This document shows positions 1 through 4,900 of a DNA stretch of 9,978 bases, in pieces. The stretch's first letter is position 1. The number at the start of each line of letters is the position of its first letter. Position numbers and translations under genes: made by a program. A model generated the notes under the pieces. That model saw only the letters and a program-made list of their open reading frames with translations, was not told the origin of the DNA and did no database searches. Source of the DNA: JAGMDK01 sp023128695 (GTDB taxonomy: Bacteria; Planctomycetota; Phycisphaerae; UBA1845; Fen-1342); contig DAOVQG010000173.1 in assembly GCA_030628805.1 (NCBI GenBank), forward strand, positions 1 to 9,978, written 5' to 3'.

Positions 1-229
1 AGAAGCGGTCCGGACAACCGGCGTTATCTTTCGCCCCGCTGGGGCTCGCGTTCCGGGACCAACACTCCCGGGGGCTGACGCCCCCGGCTAACAACTTCCG
101 CCCTTTCAGGGCTATCATCAGCAACGGGTCACACCGGCAATTCATCTATAAATCCAACCCCGCCAAAACTGTCACGCACCCGGCGACACCGCCGAAAAGC
201 GCGCCCGCTCGCAAAGTCGGGCCGGAATG
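1..229. repeat. Repeat-rich intergenic leader with a GC hairpin at 68-87
   Basis: I see no convincing gene here. Positions 68-87 form an 8-bp perfect stem (CCGGGGGC / GCCCCCGG) around a 4-base loop. The flanking text (a GCCCCGCTGGGGC palindrome at about 35-48 and CCGCCCTTTCAGGGC at about 99-113) has the look of the short palindromic intergenic repeats that litter planctomycete genomes. The family assignment is from memory; only the palindromes are seen directly. Confidence 0.5.
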
Positions 230-238
230 TGCTAAAAT
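230..238 (+). promoter_or_regulatory. Extended -10 promoter for the iron-sulfur oxidoreductase gene
   Basis: TGCTAAAAT is an extended -10 element (TGn followed by TAAAAT, five of six to TATAAT). No good -35 lies 16-18 bases upstream, which is tolerated when TGn is present. Transcription would start near 245, giving a leader of about 30 bases that contains the GTGAGAGG ribosome-binding site at about 263-270, just ahead of the ATG at 276. Confidence 0.4.
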
Positions 239-275
239 GCGGCTTTTCTCGTATTGGTCAGGTGAGAGGTAAACC

Positions 276-2333
276 ATGAACCCCATCGTGATGGCGATCT
301 TGCTCGTCGTGATGTTTGCGATCTTCGGGTACACAGTGCAGGGCCGCTGGCGGCTGATGAACGTCGGGCCCGCCACTCTGCCGTTCGATCGGCCGGGCGA
401 GCGGCTGCGACGGATGCTGAAGTTCGCATGTGGGCAATGGCGCATGCCGCGACACCGCGTGGCCGGGGTGGCTCACATTTTCATCTACGCCGGGGCCGTG
501 ATCATGCTCTTGCGAGCGTTGATGCTGTTTGCCCGCGGCTTCGTGGATGATCCGCATTTCGGCTATTGGCTCTTCACCACCGGCGCCGGCGGCACGCTGC
601 TGGGTCACGCCTACGCGTTCGTCAAAGACATCCTCGTCATTCTGGTACTGCTGGGCATTGTGGTCTTCTTGTACTACCGCGTGATCCGGCAGTTGCCGCG
701 CATGACGCTCAACTTTGAGGGGCTGCTGATCCTGGCCATTCTCACCGGGCTGATGGTCACCGACGCGCTCTATGACGGGGCCACGATGGCCCGCTACAAC
801 GACCCCGCCAACGGGTGGGAGCCGTTGGGTTCGCTGATCGCGATGCCGTTGCGCGATGCCTCGGCGGGGACGCTGACCGCCCTGCAACACATCGGCTTCT
901 GGGGCCACGTCGGGCTGATCCTCGGCTTTATGAATATCCTGCCGTACACCAAGCAGTTCCACGAGATCACCGGCTTCCCGAACGTCTACTTCCAGTCCCT
1001 CGCGCCGGTCGGCCGCCTGCCCAAGCTGGAGGACATCGACGGGCTGCTCGAACGCGAGGAGACCTTGGGCATCAAGCGGATCGACCAGTTCGGCTCCAAG
1101 GCCATGCTCGACTTCTTCAGTTGCACCGAGTGCGGCCGCTGCCAGGAGCAGTGTCCGGCCAACAAGACCGGCAAGCTGCTCTCGCCCAAGGAGCTCACCG
1201 TCGCCCTGCGCGACTTCGCCTATAAGAACCAATCGGCCCTGATATCAGGTAATAGCAAGCAAAACGGTAACGGCGACGGCGACGAGGAACCCGCTCCGCA
1301 CCAGGTCGATCTGGTCGACAATGTCGTCAAGCCGGAGGTGTTGTGGGCTTGCACGACGTGCAGCGCCTGCCAGACCGAGTGTCCGGTGTTCCTCTCGTAT
1401 ATCGACAAGATCGTCGATATGCGCCGCTACCTGGCGATGGAGAAGAGCGAGTTCCCCGAGCAGCTTGCGACCATGTTCCAGGGGCTCGAAAACGCCGGCA
1501 ATCCGTACAGCTATCCCAATGATCAACGGGCCGAGTGGGCCGAGGGGCTGGACGTGCCGCTGATGTCGGAGCAGCCCGACGTCGATTACCTCTACTGGGT
1601 CGGCTGTGCCGCCTCGTTCGACGACCGCTCGCGGAAGATCGCCCGGGCCTTCGCCCAACTGCTCAAAACCGCCGGCGTCAGCTTCGCCATCCTGGGGCCC
1701 GAGGAGACCTGCAACGGCGACCCCGCCCGCCGAGCCGGCAATGAGTACCTCTTCCAGATGCTCGCGCGGCAGAACGTCGAGTTGCTCAACGGCTACAACG
1801 TCAAGAAGATCGTCACCGCCTGCCCGCACTGCTACAACACGCTCAAGAACGAGTACCCCGACTTCGGCGGCAAATACGAGGTGATCCACCACAGCGAGCT
1901 GCTCGCCCAGCTCATCCGCGTCGGCAAGCTCAAGCCGCGGCAGCCGGTCAACGTCAAGCTGGCCTATCACGACGCCTGCTACCTCGGTCGCCACAACGAG
2001 ATTTACGACCCGCCGCGCGAAATCCTGCGGGCCATCCCCGGCGTGCAGCTCATCGAGCCGGACGAGACCCGCGACCGCGGCATGTGCTGCGGCGCCGGCG
2101 GAGCCCAGATGTGGAAAGAAGAGGAGGAGGGCGAAACGCGCATCAATCACGCCCGCATGACCCAGCTCCTGGAGGTCCTCCCCGGCTCCAGCAACGGCCG
2201 CACGATCGCCTCGGCCTGCCCCTTCTGCAAAACCATGCTCAGCGACGCCCTGGCCGACAAGGGACACGAAGACGTGAAACAGCTTGATATCGCGGAGGTG
2301 CTGTGGCAGTCAGTGCGGGAGATTGACGATTGA
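276..2333 (+). CDS. Membrane-anchored iron-sulfur oxidoreductase (FadF/HdrD-like, NarI-like N-terminus)
   Basis: Seen: five hydrophobic segments (about residues 3-22, 64-88, 109-135, 147-165, 204-225) with histidines H60, H67, H111, H205 and H211 that could bind b-type haem as in nitrate reductase gamma subunits. Two ferredoxin motifs follow, C283/C286/C289/C293 and C359/C362/C365/C369, separated by a low-complexity Asn/Gly/Asp/Glu linker. Two CCG-type domains complete the protein: C444, C479, C516, C519, then C568, C604-C605, C648, C651. The order and the 685-residue length match Bacillus FadF (about 705 residues) and HdrD/DsrK-type relatives, which pass electrons between a soluble donor such as ETF and membrane quinone. 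No etf or beta-oxidation gene is in view, so the partner is unknown. The start has a good ribosome-binding site. The last three sense codons and the stop (ATT GAC GAT TGA) lie inside a GATTGAC repeat tract. The C-terminal 16 codons recur at 4780-4830. Confidence 0.9.
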   Translation: MNPIVMAILLVVMFAIFGYTVQGRWRLMNVGPATLPFDRPGERLRRMLKFACGQWRMPRHRVAGVAHIFIYAGAVIMLLRALMLFARGFVDDPHFGYWLFTTGAGGTLLGHAYAFVKDILVILVLLGIVVFLYYRVIRQLPRMTLNFEGLLILAILTGLMVTDALYDGATMARYNDPANGWEPLGSLIAMPLRDASAGTLTALQHIGFWGHVGLILGFMNILPYTKQFHEITGFPNVYFQSLAPVGRLPKLEDIDGLLEREETLGIKRIDQFGSKAMLDFFSCTECGRCQEQCPANKTGKLLSPKELTVALRDFAYKNQSALISGNSKQNGNGDGDEEPAPHQVDLVDNVVKPEVLWACTTCSACQTECPVFLSYIDKIVDMRRYLAMEKSEFPEQLATMFQGLENAGNPYSYPNDQRAEWAEGLDVPLMSEQPDVDYLYWVGCAASFDDRSRKIARAFAQLLKTAGVSFAILGPEETCNGDPARRAGNEYLFQMLARQNVELLNGYNVKKIVTACPHCYNTLKNEYPDFGGKYEVIHHSELLAQLIRVGKLKPRQPVNVKLAYHDACYLGRHNEIYDPPREILRAIPGVQLIEPDETRDRGMCCGAGGAQMWKEEEEGETRINHARMTQLLEVLPGSSNGRTIASACPFCKTMLSDALADKGHEDVKQLDIAEVLWQSVREIDD

Positions 2334-2426
2334 CGATTTACGATTGACGGTTGAGAATCGGAAGCGAACAGAACGAATCAGCCGCGAATTGAATCGTCAA
2401 TCGTCAATCTGAAATCGTCAATCGAC
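2320..2426. repeat. Inverted pair of GATTGAC heptamer arrays over the stop codon; possible terminator
   Basis: The left arm (2321-2355) is five tandem seven-base units of GATTGAC type; the right arm (2392-2426) is five units of AATCGTC type, the reverse complement. Positions 2320-2338 and 2392-2410 form a perfect 19-bp inverted repeat around a 53-base loop, so an mRNA hairpin would start inside the last codons of the upstream gene. There is no T-run, so a classical rho-independent terminator is not shown; transcript-end protection or termination is an inference. The loop holds no recognisable gene. Confidence 0.75.
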
Positions 2427-2516
2427 GGTGGTTCTCTCAGGGGCCACCTTCAGGTCGACATCACGCACGGCGTCGGCCGAATCGAAGCGTTCGGATATGC
2501 TGCTGAGCTGAAACAT
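2418..2516 (-). pseudogene. N-terminal remnant of an ABC transporter ATP-binding protein
   Basis: Read on the minus strand from the ATG at 2514-2516, this gives 32 codons beginning MFQLSSISERFDS, continuing ADAVRDVDLKVAPERTTV, then Asp and a stop. This is the normal start of an ABC ATPase: first beta strand, an aromatic where the A-loop is expected, an AVRDVDL-type segment, and the TTV that precedes the Walker A loop. The reading frame ends exactly where Walker A should begin, because the sequence runs into the AATCGTC heptamer array, which supplies the stop. No Walker A, signature or Walker B motif is found nearby, so the rest is gone. The assignment rests on recognising the N-terminal pattern over only 31 residues. 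Confidence 0.6.
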
Positions 2517-2551
2517 CGATCCACGCCGTGGGCAATGGTTTCGGGCTGTAG

Positions 2552-2573
2552 CGTCCGCCCCCCGTGGCGGACG
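2552..2573. repeat. GC-rich palindrome
   Basis: CGTCCGCC at 2552-2559 pairs perfectly with GGCGGACG at 2566-2573 around a six-base loop. It is a small intergenic hairpin of unknown role. It lies between the ABC ATPase remnant and the next heptamer tract. Confidence 0.55.
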
Positions 2574-2586
2574 GAGAGTTCGTCGA

Positions 2587-2614
2587 TCAGCTATCAGCCC
2601 TCAGCTTTCAGCCA
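2587..2614. repeat. TCAGCNN heptamer tract (four units)
   Basis: Four seven-base units in register: TCAGCTA, TCAGCCC, TCAGCTT, TCAGCCA. The first five bases are constant and the last two vary. It has the same period as the GATTGAC, GGATTGA and ATTCNNN tracts in this window but a different sequence. It abuts a GTAGGGTGC element at 2618. Confidence 0.7.
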
Positions 2615-2617
2615 ATG

Positions 2618-2682
2618 GTAGGGTGCGGCCCGGACGCACCAATTCGAGGCCTATATCTGAATGGTGCGTCAAGGGACGCTAC
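2618..2682. repeat. GTAGGGTGC inverted-repeat element, copy 1
   Basis: A 65-bp element. The left arm starts GTAGGGTGC and ends GACGCACCA (2633-2641); the right arm starts TGGTGCGTC (2662-2670), a perfect 9-bp inverse of the left inner end, and runs to CGCTAC. The layout matches the better preserved copy at 3612-3683. It is non-autonomous with no coding capacity and resembles a small MITE or REP-like unit. It ends five bases before the stop codon of the downstream minus-strand gene. Confidence 0.6.
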
Positions 2683-2686
2683 ACGG

Positions 2687-3463
2687 CTACGATCCAGAGA
2701 CTCTCTCCGAAAGCGATATAGCCTTCTCAGGAGCCTTGGCGGGAATGCCCTGATTCAAGAGCAGATACATCGCGCACCATACCAGGAACACCTCTTTCCG
2801 TCTTTGTTGCTTGAACCTATGGACTATTAGGAGCACGAACGCCAGATTCGCAGGTGGCACGAGCAACGGTGCGACACCGAACGGGCTGATCAGTGCGGCT
2901 GCGACGGGCACCCATACCACAAAGGAAAGCGCCAAAGCGAGGACAGATCCAGCCAAGAATCGAACCGTCGCTTCAGCATGCTGCACCTGTCTGCTAATCT
3001 CTGGACTATTCCCCTCGATGAAGATCTTGCAGTAATTGAAGAATGGTGTGTTGCCAGGTAGAGCGTATTGCGCGTTTAGCTTGCGCATGACCTCAATGAC
3101 CTTGGACATTCCAGCCCTCTTCAGGGCGTTTTCGAGACTGTGTCTATAGGGGAACCGTTCGAACATCCAGAGGTTACGTCGATTCACAGGTTTGCGAAGG
3201 ATTCTCCGGAACCAGAATGCCGAGAGCCAATCGATGCGGTCAGGGCCGATTAGGCGAAGTAGCATCCCGAGAAGATATGCAAAGAGAAGGAATGCTGATG
3301 TAACCACAACAGTACCGGTCTCAAGAAGGACCTTCGTGTTCTCTCCAAGTGTCTCGGGAGACCCCGAGCATATGGCCAGGATCGCGATGCATATAGAAGA
3401 AGCCAAGTAGGATCCTGGCACGAGAACGCCGAAAAACCCGACTATGCCGATCCTCTCTAGCAT
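2687..3463 (-). CDS. Multi-pass membrane protein of unknown function
   Basis: 258 residues. I do not recognise the family. Predicted membrane segments lie at about residues 7-31, 50-72, 167-193 and 198-216, with a weaker one at 224-238. A basic cytoplasm-like stretch (about 73-160) with many Arg/Lys separates the two helix pairs. Notable short motifs are YLLGMLLRLIGPD at the end of helix 2 and FFNYCKIFI near residue 141. A weak AGGA ribosome-binding site lies four bases before the ATG at 3461-3463, and no better start exists. Base composition is about half GC, clearly lower than the oxidoreductase, prmC and murA genes, suggesting later acquisition. It sits alone between repeat elements, with the lipoprotein gene upstream on the same strand. 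The long uninterrupted frame and hydrophobic pattern support a real gene; function is unknown. Confidence 0.75.
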   Translation of the reverse strand: MLERIGIVGFFGVLVPGSYLASSICIAILAICSGSPETLGENTKVLLETGTVVVTSAFLLFAYLLGMLLRLIGPDRIDWLSAFWFRRILRKPVNRRNLWMFERFPYRHSLENALKRAGMSKVIEVMRKLNAQYALPGNTPFFNYCKIFIEGNSPEISRQVQHAEATVRFLAGSVLALALSFVVWVPVAAALISPFGVAPLLVPPANLAFVLLIVHRFKQQRRKEVFLVWCAMYLLLNQGIPAKAPEKAISLSERVSGS

Positions 3464-3498
3464 GCTGTCCTACGCATTGGCCTTGTCACGATGAGTTT

Positions 3499-3522
3499 GC
3501 AGGGTGCATCCCTTGACGCACC
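3499..3522. repeat. Solo arm of the GTAGGGTGC element
   Basis: A 24-base single arm, GCAGGGTGCATC followed by CCTTGACGCACC. It differs at two positions from the arm seen in inverse orientation at 3659-3683. No partner arm lies close by. Together with the full element at 3612-3683 it brackets the Fn3-like fragment at 3530-3607. Confidence 0.55.
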
Positions 3523-3529
3523 GCCAAGC

Positions 3530-3607
3530 CTACGCCCCGATCGTCGCGCTGGCCGTTTCGCTCCACGGCCCCTTTTCGCCGGTCGTGGCGACCCTGCGGA
3601 GCATGTA
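3530..3607 (-). pseudogene. C-terminal fragment of an Fn3-like protein, copy A
   Basis: On the minus strand, 25 codons plus TAG encode YMLRRVATTGEKGPWSE followed by TASATIGA. This resembles the last strands of a fibronectin type III-like domain (aromatic, repeated Arg, GEKGPWSE turn, terminal beta strand). It is 88% identical (nine differences in 78 bases) to the end of the longer remnant at 4398-4651. The homology stops at 3607, five bases before a GTAGGGTGC element, so the upstream part of the gene is lost. It is a fragment, not a functional gene. Confidence 0.6.
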
Positions 3608-3611
3608 GTTT

Positions 3612-3683
3612 GTAGGGTGCATCCCAGACGCACCAATCCCGAGCAGCCCGAATGAGGATGGTGCGTCAAGGGACGCACCCTAC
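3612..3683. repeat. GTAGGGTGC inverted-repeat element, copy 2 (best preserved)
   Basis: A 72-bp element with terminal inverted repeats of about 24 bases: left GTAGGGTGCATCCCAGACGC then ACCA; right (reverse complement) GTAGGGTGCGTCCCTTGACG then CACCA. The centre of about 23 bases is unique. It is followed by TACATGGCTA, and copy 1 is followed by TACACGGCTA, so the conserved unit may extend a few bases outside the arms. It lies 18 bases beyond the stop codon of the lipoprotein gene. Confidence 0.7.
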
Positions 3684-3701
3684 ATGGCTACCGCTACGCG
3701 G

Positions 3702-4274
3702 CTAGCGAGATTCGGGCATAACGAGTTCGATGGAGACGCCCTCTCCAACATCCATTCGCACTTTCCAGGTGTCGCCTTCCTTCACGAAACCCGTCGCCAA
3801 CACTTCTCCATCAGGCGTTTTTTCGTGCACTATCGCATAATAGTCGAACCACTCGATCCGAGTAACCTGCCGTCTCCTAGTCTGTTCGATTTGGCGATCT
3901 CGCAGTTCAGTGTGGTCGAGGCCCTTCATCAGCGCCAAGAAGTAGCTTCTTACGTCCATAGACGCGAGATCATCAATATTGATGTCGAAAAGCTTCATCG
4001 CTTTTGCCGCGTGCTCGTATACCGGCGAGTTTTTCCCGACTGTCTGGAAATCGCGAAGCTGTTTTGCTAGGTCTGCCCGGGAAATGGACGACGTATAGTC
4101 CCAGAGTTCCTCATAGTCACGGTTTACAGCGGCAGTACGGACACGTTCCACTGTAGCCCTGAGTTCCGTCTCATCAGTAGATCCCGAGTGATTTCGGCAG
4201 GATGATGAAAAGAGAACGAGCACGACAATGAAGAAGCCAACACTCATCGCGCGAAACGGCCGGATGAAACTCAT
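3702..4274 (-). CDS. Putative lipoprotein of unknown function
   Basis: 190 residues. The start at 4272-4274 was chosen over an upstream ATG at 4317-4319 because a strong GAGGAGGA ribosome-binding site lies seven bases before it and because it begins a clean signal peptide: basic start, hydrophobic run (about residues 10-22), then LFSSSC, a lipobox-like site with Cys26 as the lipidated residue. The mature part is hydrophilic and mostly helical at first (about 36-130, Glu/Arg/Asp rich), then has beta-like segments (EWFDYYAIVHEK, ATGFVKEGDTWKVRM) near the end. That pattern recalls small NTF2-like or DUF4878-type lipoproteins, but the resemblance is weak. GC is lower than in neighbouring housekeeping genes. 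It would be anchored to a membrane facing the periplasm; substrate and partner are unknown. Confidence 0.75.
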   Translation of the reverse strand: MSFIRPFRAMSVGFFIVVLVLFSSSCRNHSGSTDETELRATVERVRTAAVNRDYEELWDYTSSISRADLAKQLRDFQTVGKNSPVYEHAAKAMKLFDINIDDLASMDVRSYFLALMKGLDHTELRDRQIEQTRRRQVTRIEWFDYYAIVHEKTPDGEVLATGFVKEGDTWKVRMDVGEGVSIELVMPESR

Positions 4275-4369
4275 CGCAAAATCCTCCTCATCACCGTGCG
4301 TGTCGGGTGCTACGCCCAAGCGCCAGCGCAGACATGCCTAGCGTTGTTGGGTACCCCCCGGCTTTCGGT

Positions 4370-4397
4370 ATTCGCCATTCTGAATTCGTCATTCTAT
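4370..4397. repeat. ATTCNNN heptamer tract (four units) touching a pseudogene stop codon
   Basis: Four seven-base units in register: ATTCGCC, ATTCTGA, ATTCGTC, ATTCTAT. The tract ends at 4397 and the TAG stop of the minus-strand Fn3-like pseudogene occupies 4398-4400, so the repeat begins at the first base after that stop. Confidence 0.7.
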
Positions 4398-4651
4398 CTA
4401 CGCCCCAATCGTCACAATCACCGTTTCGCTCCACAGTCCCTTTTCGCCGGTCGTGGCGACCCTGCGGAGCGTGTAGTGGGCCGTCTGGCCAGCGTCTTCG
4501 CGGGGTAGTCGGCCACGTACGGCGTACGCGTGTCCACCGGCCGGGTCTCGGGCGGACCCTCAGGGCTCCCCGCGCGGTCGGACACGGTGATCCCCATCGC
4601 CGCCCGCTCGCTGTCGTCCACGTCCGGGCTCGGGATATAGTCGTTGGGCTT
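4398..4651 (-). pseudogene. Fn3-like protein remnant with lost start codon, internal deletions and a frameshift, copy B
   Basis: Minus-strand reading: KPNDYIPSPDVDDSERAAMG, ITVSDRAGSPEGPPETRPV and DTRTPYVADYP in one frame. After a one-base shift near 4498-4507 it continues EDAGQTAHYTLRRVATTGEK, then GLWSETVIVTIGA and TAG. The Lys codon AAG at 4649-4651 follows an AGGAG ribosome-binding site (4661-4665 on the plus strand) by nine bases, so it is probably the old ATG changed by one substitution. Joins between the PNDYIPSPD start, the middle and the DTRTPYVADY segment look like in-frame deletions compared with the multi-copy planctomycete proteins I recall of this type; that comparison is from memory. 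The C-terminus matches copy A. A promoter-like pair lies just upstream at 4701-4730. Decayed and non-functional. Confidence 0.6.
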
Positions 4652-4700
4652 AACAGCTTACTCCTATGCGAGTTGAGCGCAATATTGCCATCCGACCCGC

Positions 4701-4730
4701 ATGATAACGCCAGCGATAAACCACTGTCAA
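4701..4730 (-). promoter_or_regulatory. Sigma-70-type promoter facing the Fn3-like pseudogene
   Basis: On the minus strand a perfect -35 TTGACA (plus 4725-4730), an 18-base spacer and a -10 TATCAT (plus 4701-4706, five of six to consensus). Transcription would start near 4694 and run leftwards through the AGGAG site and the remnant. It is probably the leftover promoter of the dead gene. The rest of 4652-4752 holds nothing else I recognise and is less GC-rich than its surroundings. Confidence 0.5.
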
Positions 4731-4752
4731 CGAGTATCGGACCCAACTGGTT

Positions 4753-4775
4753 TGGTGCGGCAAGTCGCACCCTAC
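4753..4775. repeat. Solo, shortened arm of the GTAGGGTGC element
   Basis: TGGTGCGGCAAG followed by TCGCACCCTAC matches the right arm at 3659-3683 with a two-base gap and one mismatch. It ends four bases before the duplicated oxidoreductase 3' end begins, so it marks the upstream break point of that fragment. Confidence 0.55.
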
Positions 4776-4779
4776 ATTG

Positions 4780-4830
4780 CTCGACATCGCGGAGGTGCTA
4801 TGGCAATCGGTGCGGGAGATTGACGATTGA
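4780..4830 (+). pseudogene. Second copy of the 3' end of the iron-sulfur oxidoreductase gene
   Basis: Sixteen codons plus TGA encode LDIAEVLWQSVREIDD, identical in amino acids to residues 670-685 of the protein at 276-2333. At DNA level 46 of 51 bases match; the five differences (CTT/CTC, GAT/GAC, CTG/CTA, CAG/CAA, TCA/TCG) are all synonymous third positions. The last 21 bases, 2313-2333 and 4810-4830, are identical. Homology starts abruptly at the Leu codon, next to a GTAGGGTGC arm. The fragment has no start or upstream domain. The synonymous-only pattern means it descended from a functional, diverged copy and is not a recent duplication of the gene in this window. Confidence 0.8.
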
Positions 4831-4896
4831 TGATTGACGATTGACGATTGGGATTGCAGATTGGATGCAATCGTCAATCGTCAATCGTCAATCGCA
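4818..4896. repeat. Inverted GATTGAC heptamer arrays; long hairpin between convergent gene ends
   Basis: Left arm: five units of GATTGAC type (4818-4852). Right arm: four AATCGTC units (4869-4896). Positions 4824-4850 pair with 4868-4894 over 27 bp with a single G-U, around a 17-base loop. It begins in the last codons of the duplicated oxidoreductase 3' end and stops five bases before the stop codon of the minus-strand gene at 4901, so it could serve as a two-way terminator or transcript-end structure. That role is inferred. Confidence 0.75.
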
Positions 4897-4900
4897 ACTC

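Noticed and set aside
1605..1836. Missing second cysteine in the first CCG domain of the oxidoreductase (C479 followed by Asn)
   Set aside because: An E-x-C-[NT]-G-D-P-A-R-R motif at this point is normal for this branch of the family as I recall it; only the second domain has the CC pair, so this is not a defect.
258..2267. Long open frames on the minus strand opposite the oxidoreductase gene (258-1232 and 1245-2267)
   Set aside because: They are antisense to a gene with clear cysteine motifs, are rich in Gly/Ala/Arg/Val/Asp as expected from the complement of GC-rich codons, and match no domain I know.
2321..2426. Possible CRISPR array
   Set aside because: The units are seven bases with no unique spacers between them; the period and length do not fit CRISPR repeats and no cas gene is present.
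2564..2830. 88-codon plus-strand frame downstream of the hairpin at 2552-2573
   Set aside because: It runs through the TCAGCNN tract and a GTAGGGTGC element and overlaps the 3' end of the minus-strand membrane protein gene; it is repeat translation, not a gene.
4601..4830. A complete second iron-sulfur oxidoreductase gene ending at 4830
   Set aside because: Homology begins abruptly at the sixteenth codon from the end; upstream sequence is a repeat arm and an unrelated minus-strand remnant, with no cysteine motifs in any frame.
4307..4837. 176-codon plus-strand frame across the Fn3-like remnant
   Set aside because: It crosses a heptamer tract, a pseudogene on the other strand, a repeat arm and the duplicated oxidoreductase end in a different frame from the homology, so it has no coding support.
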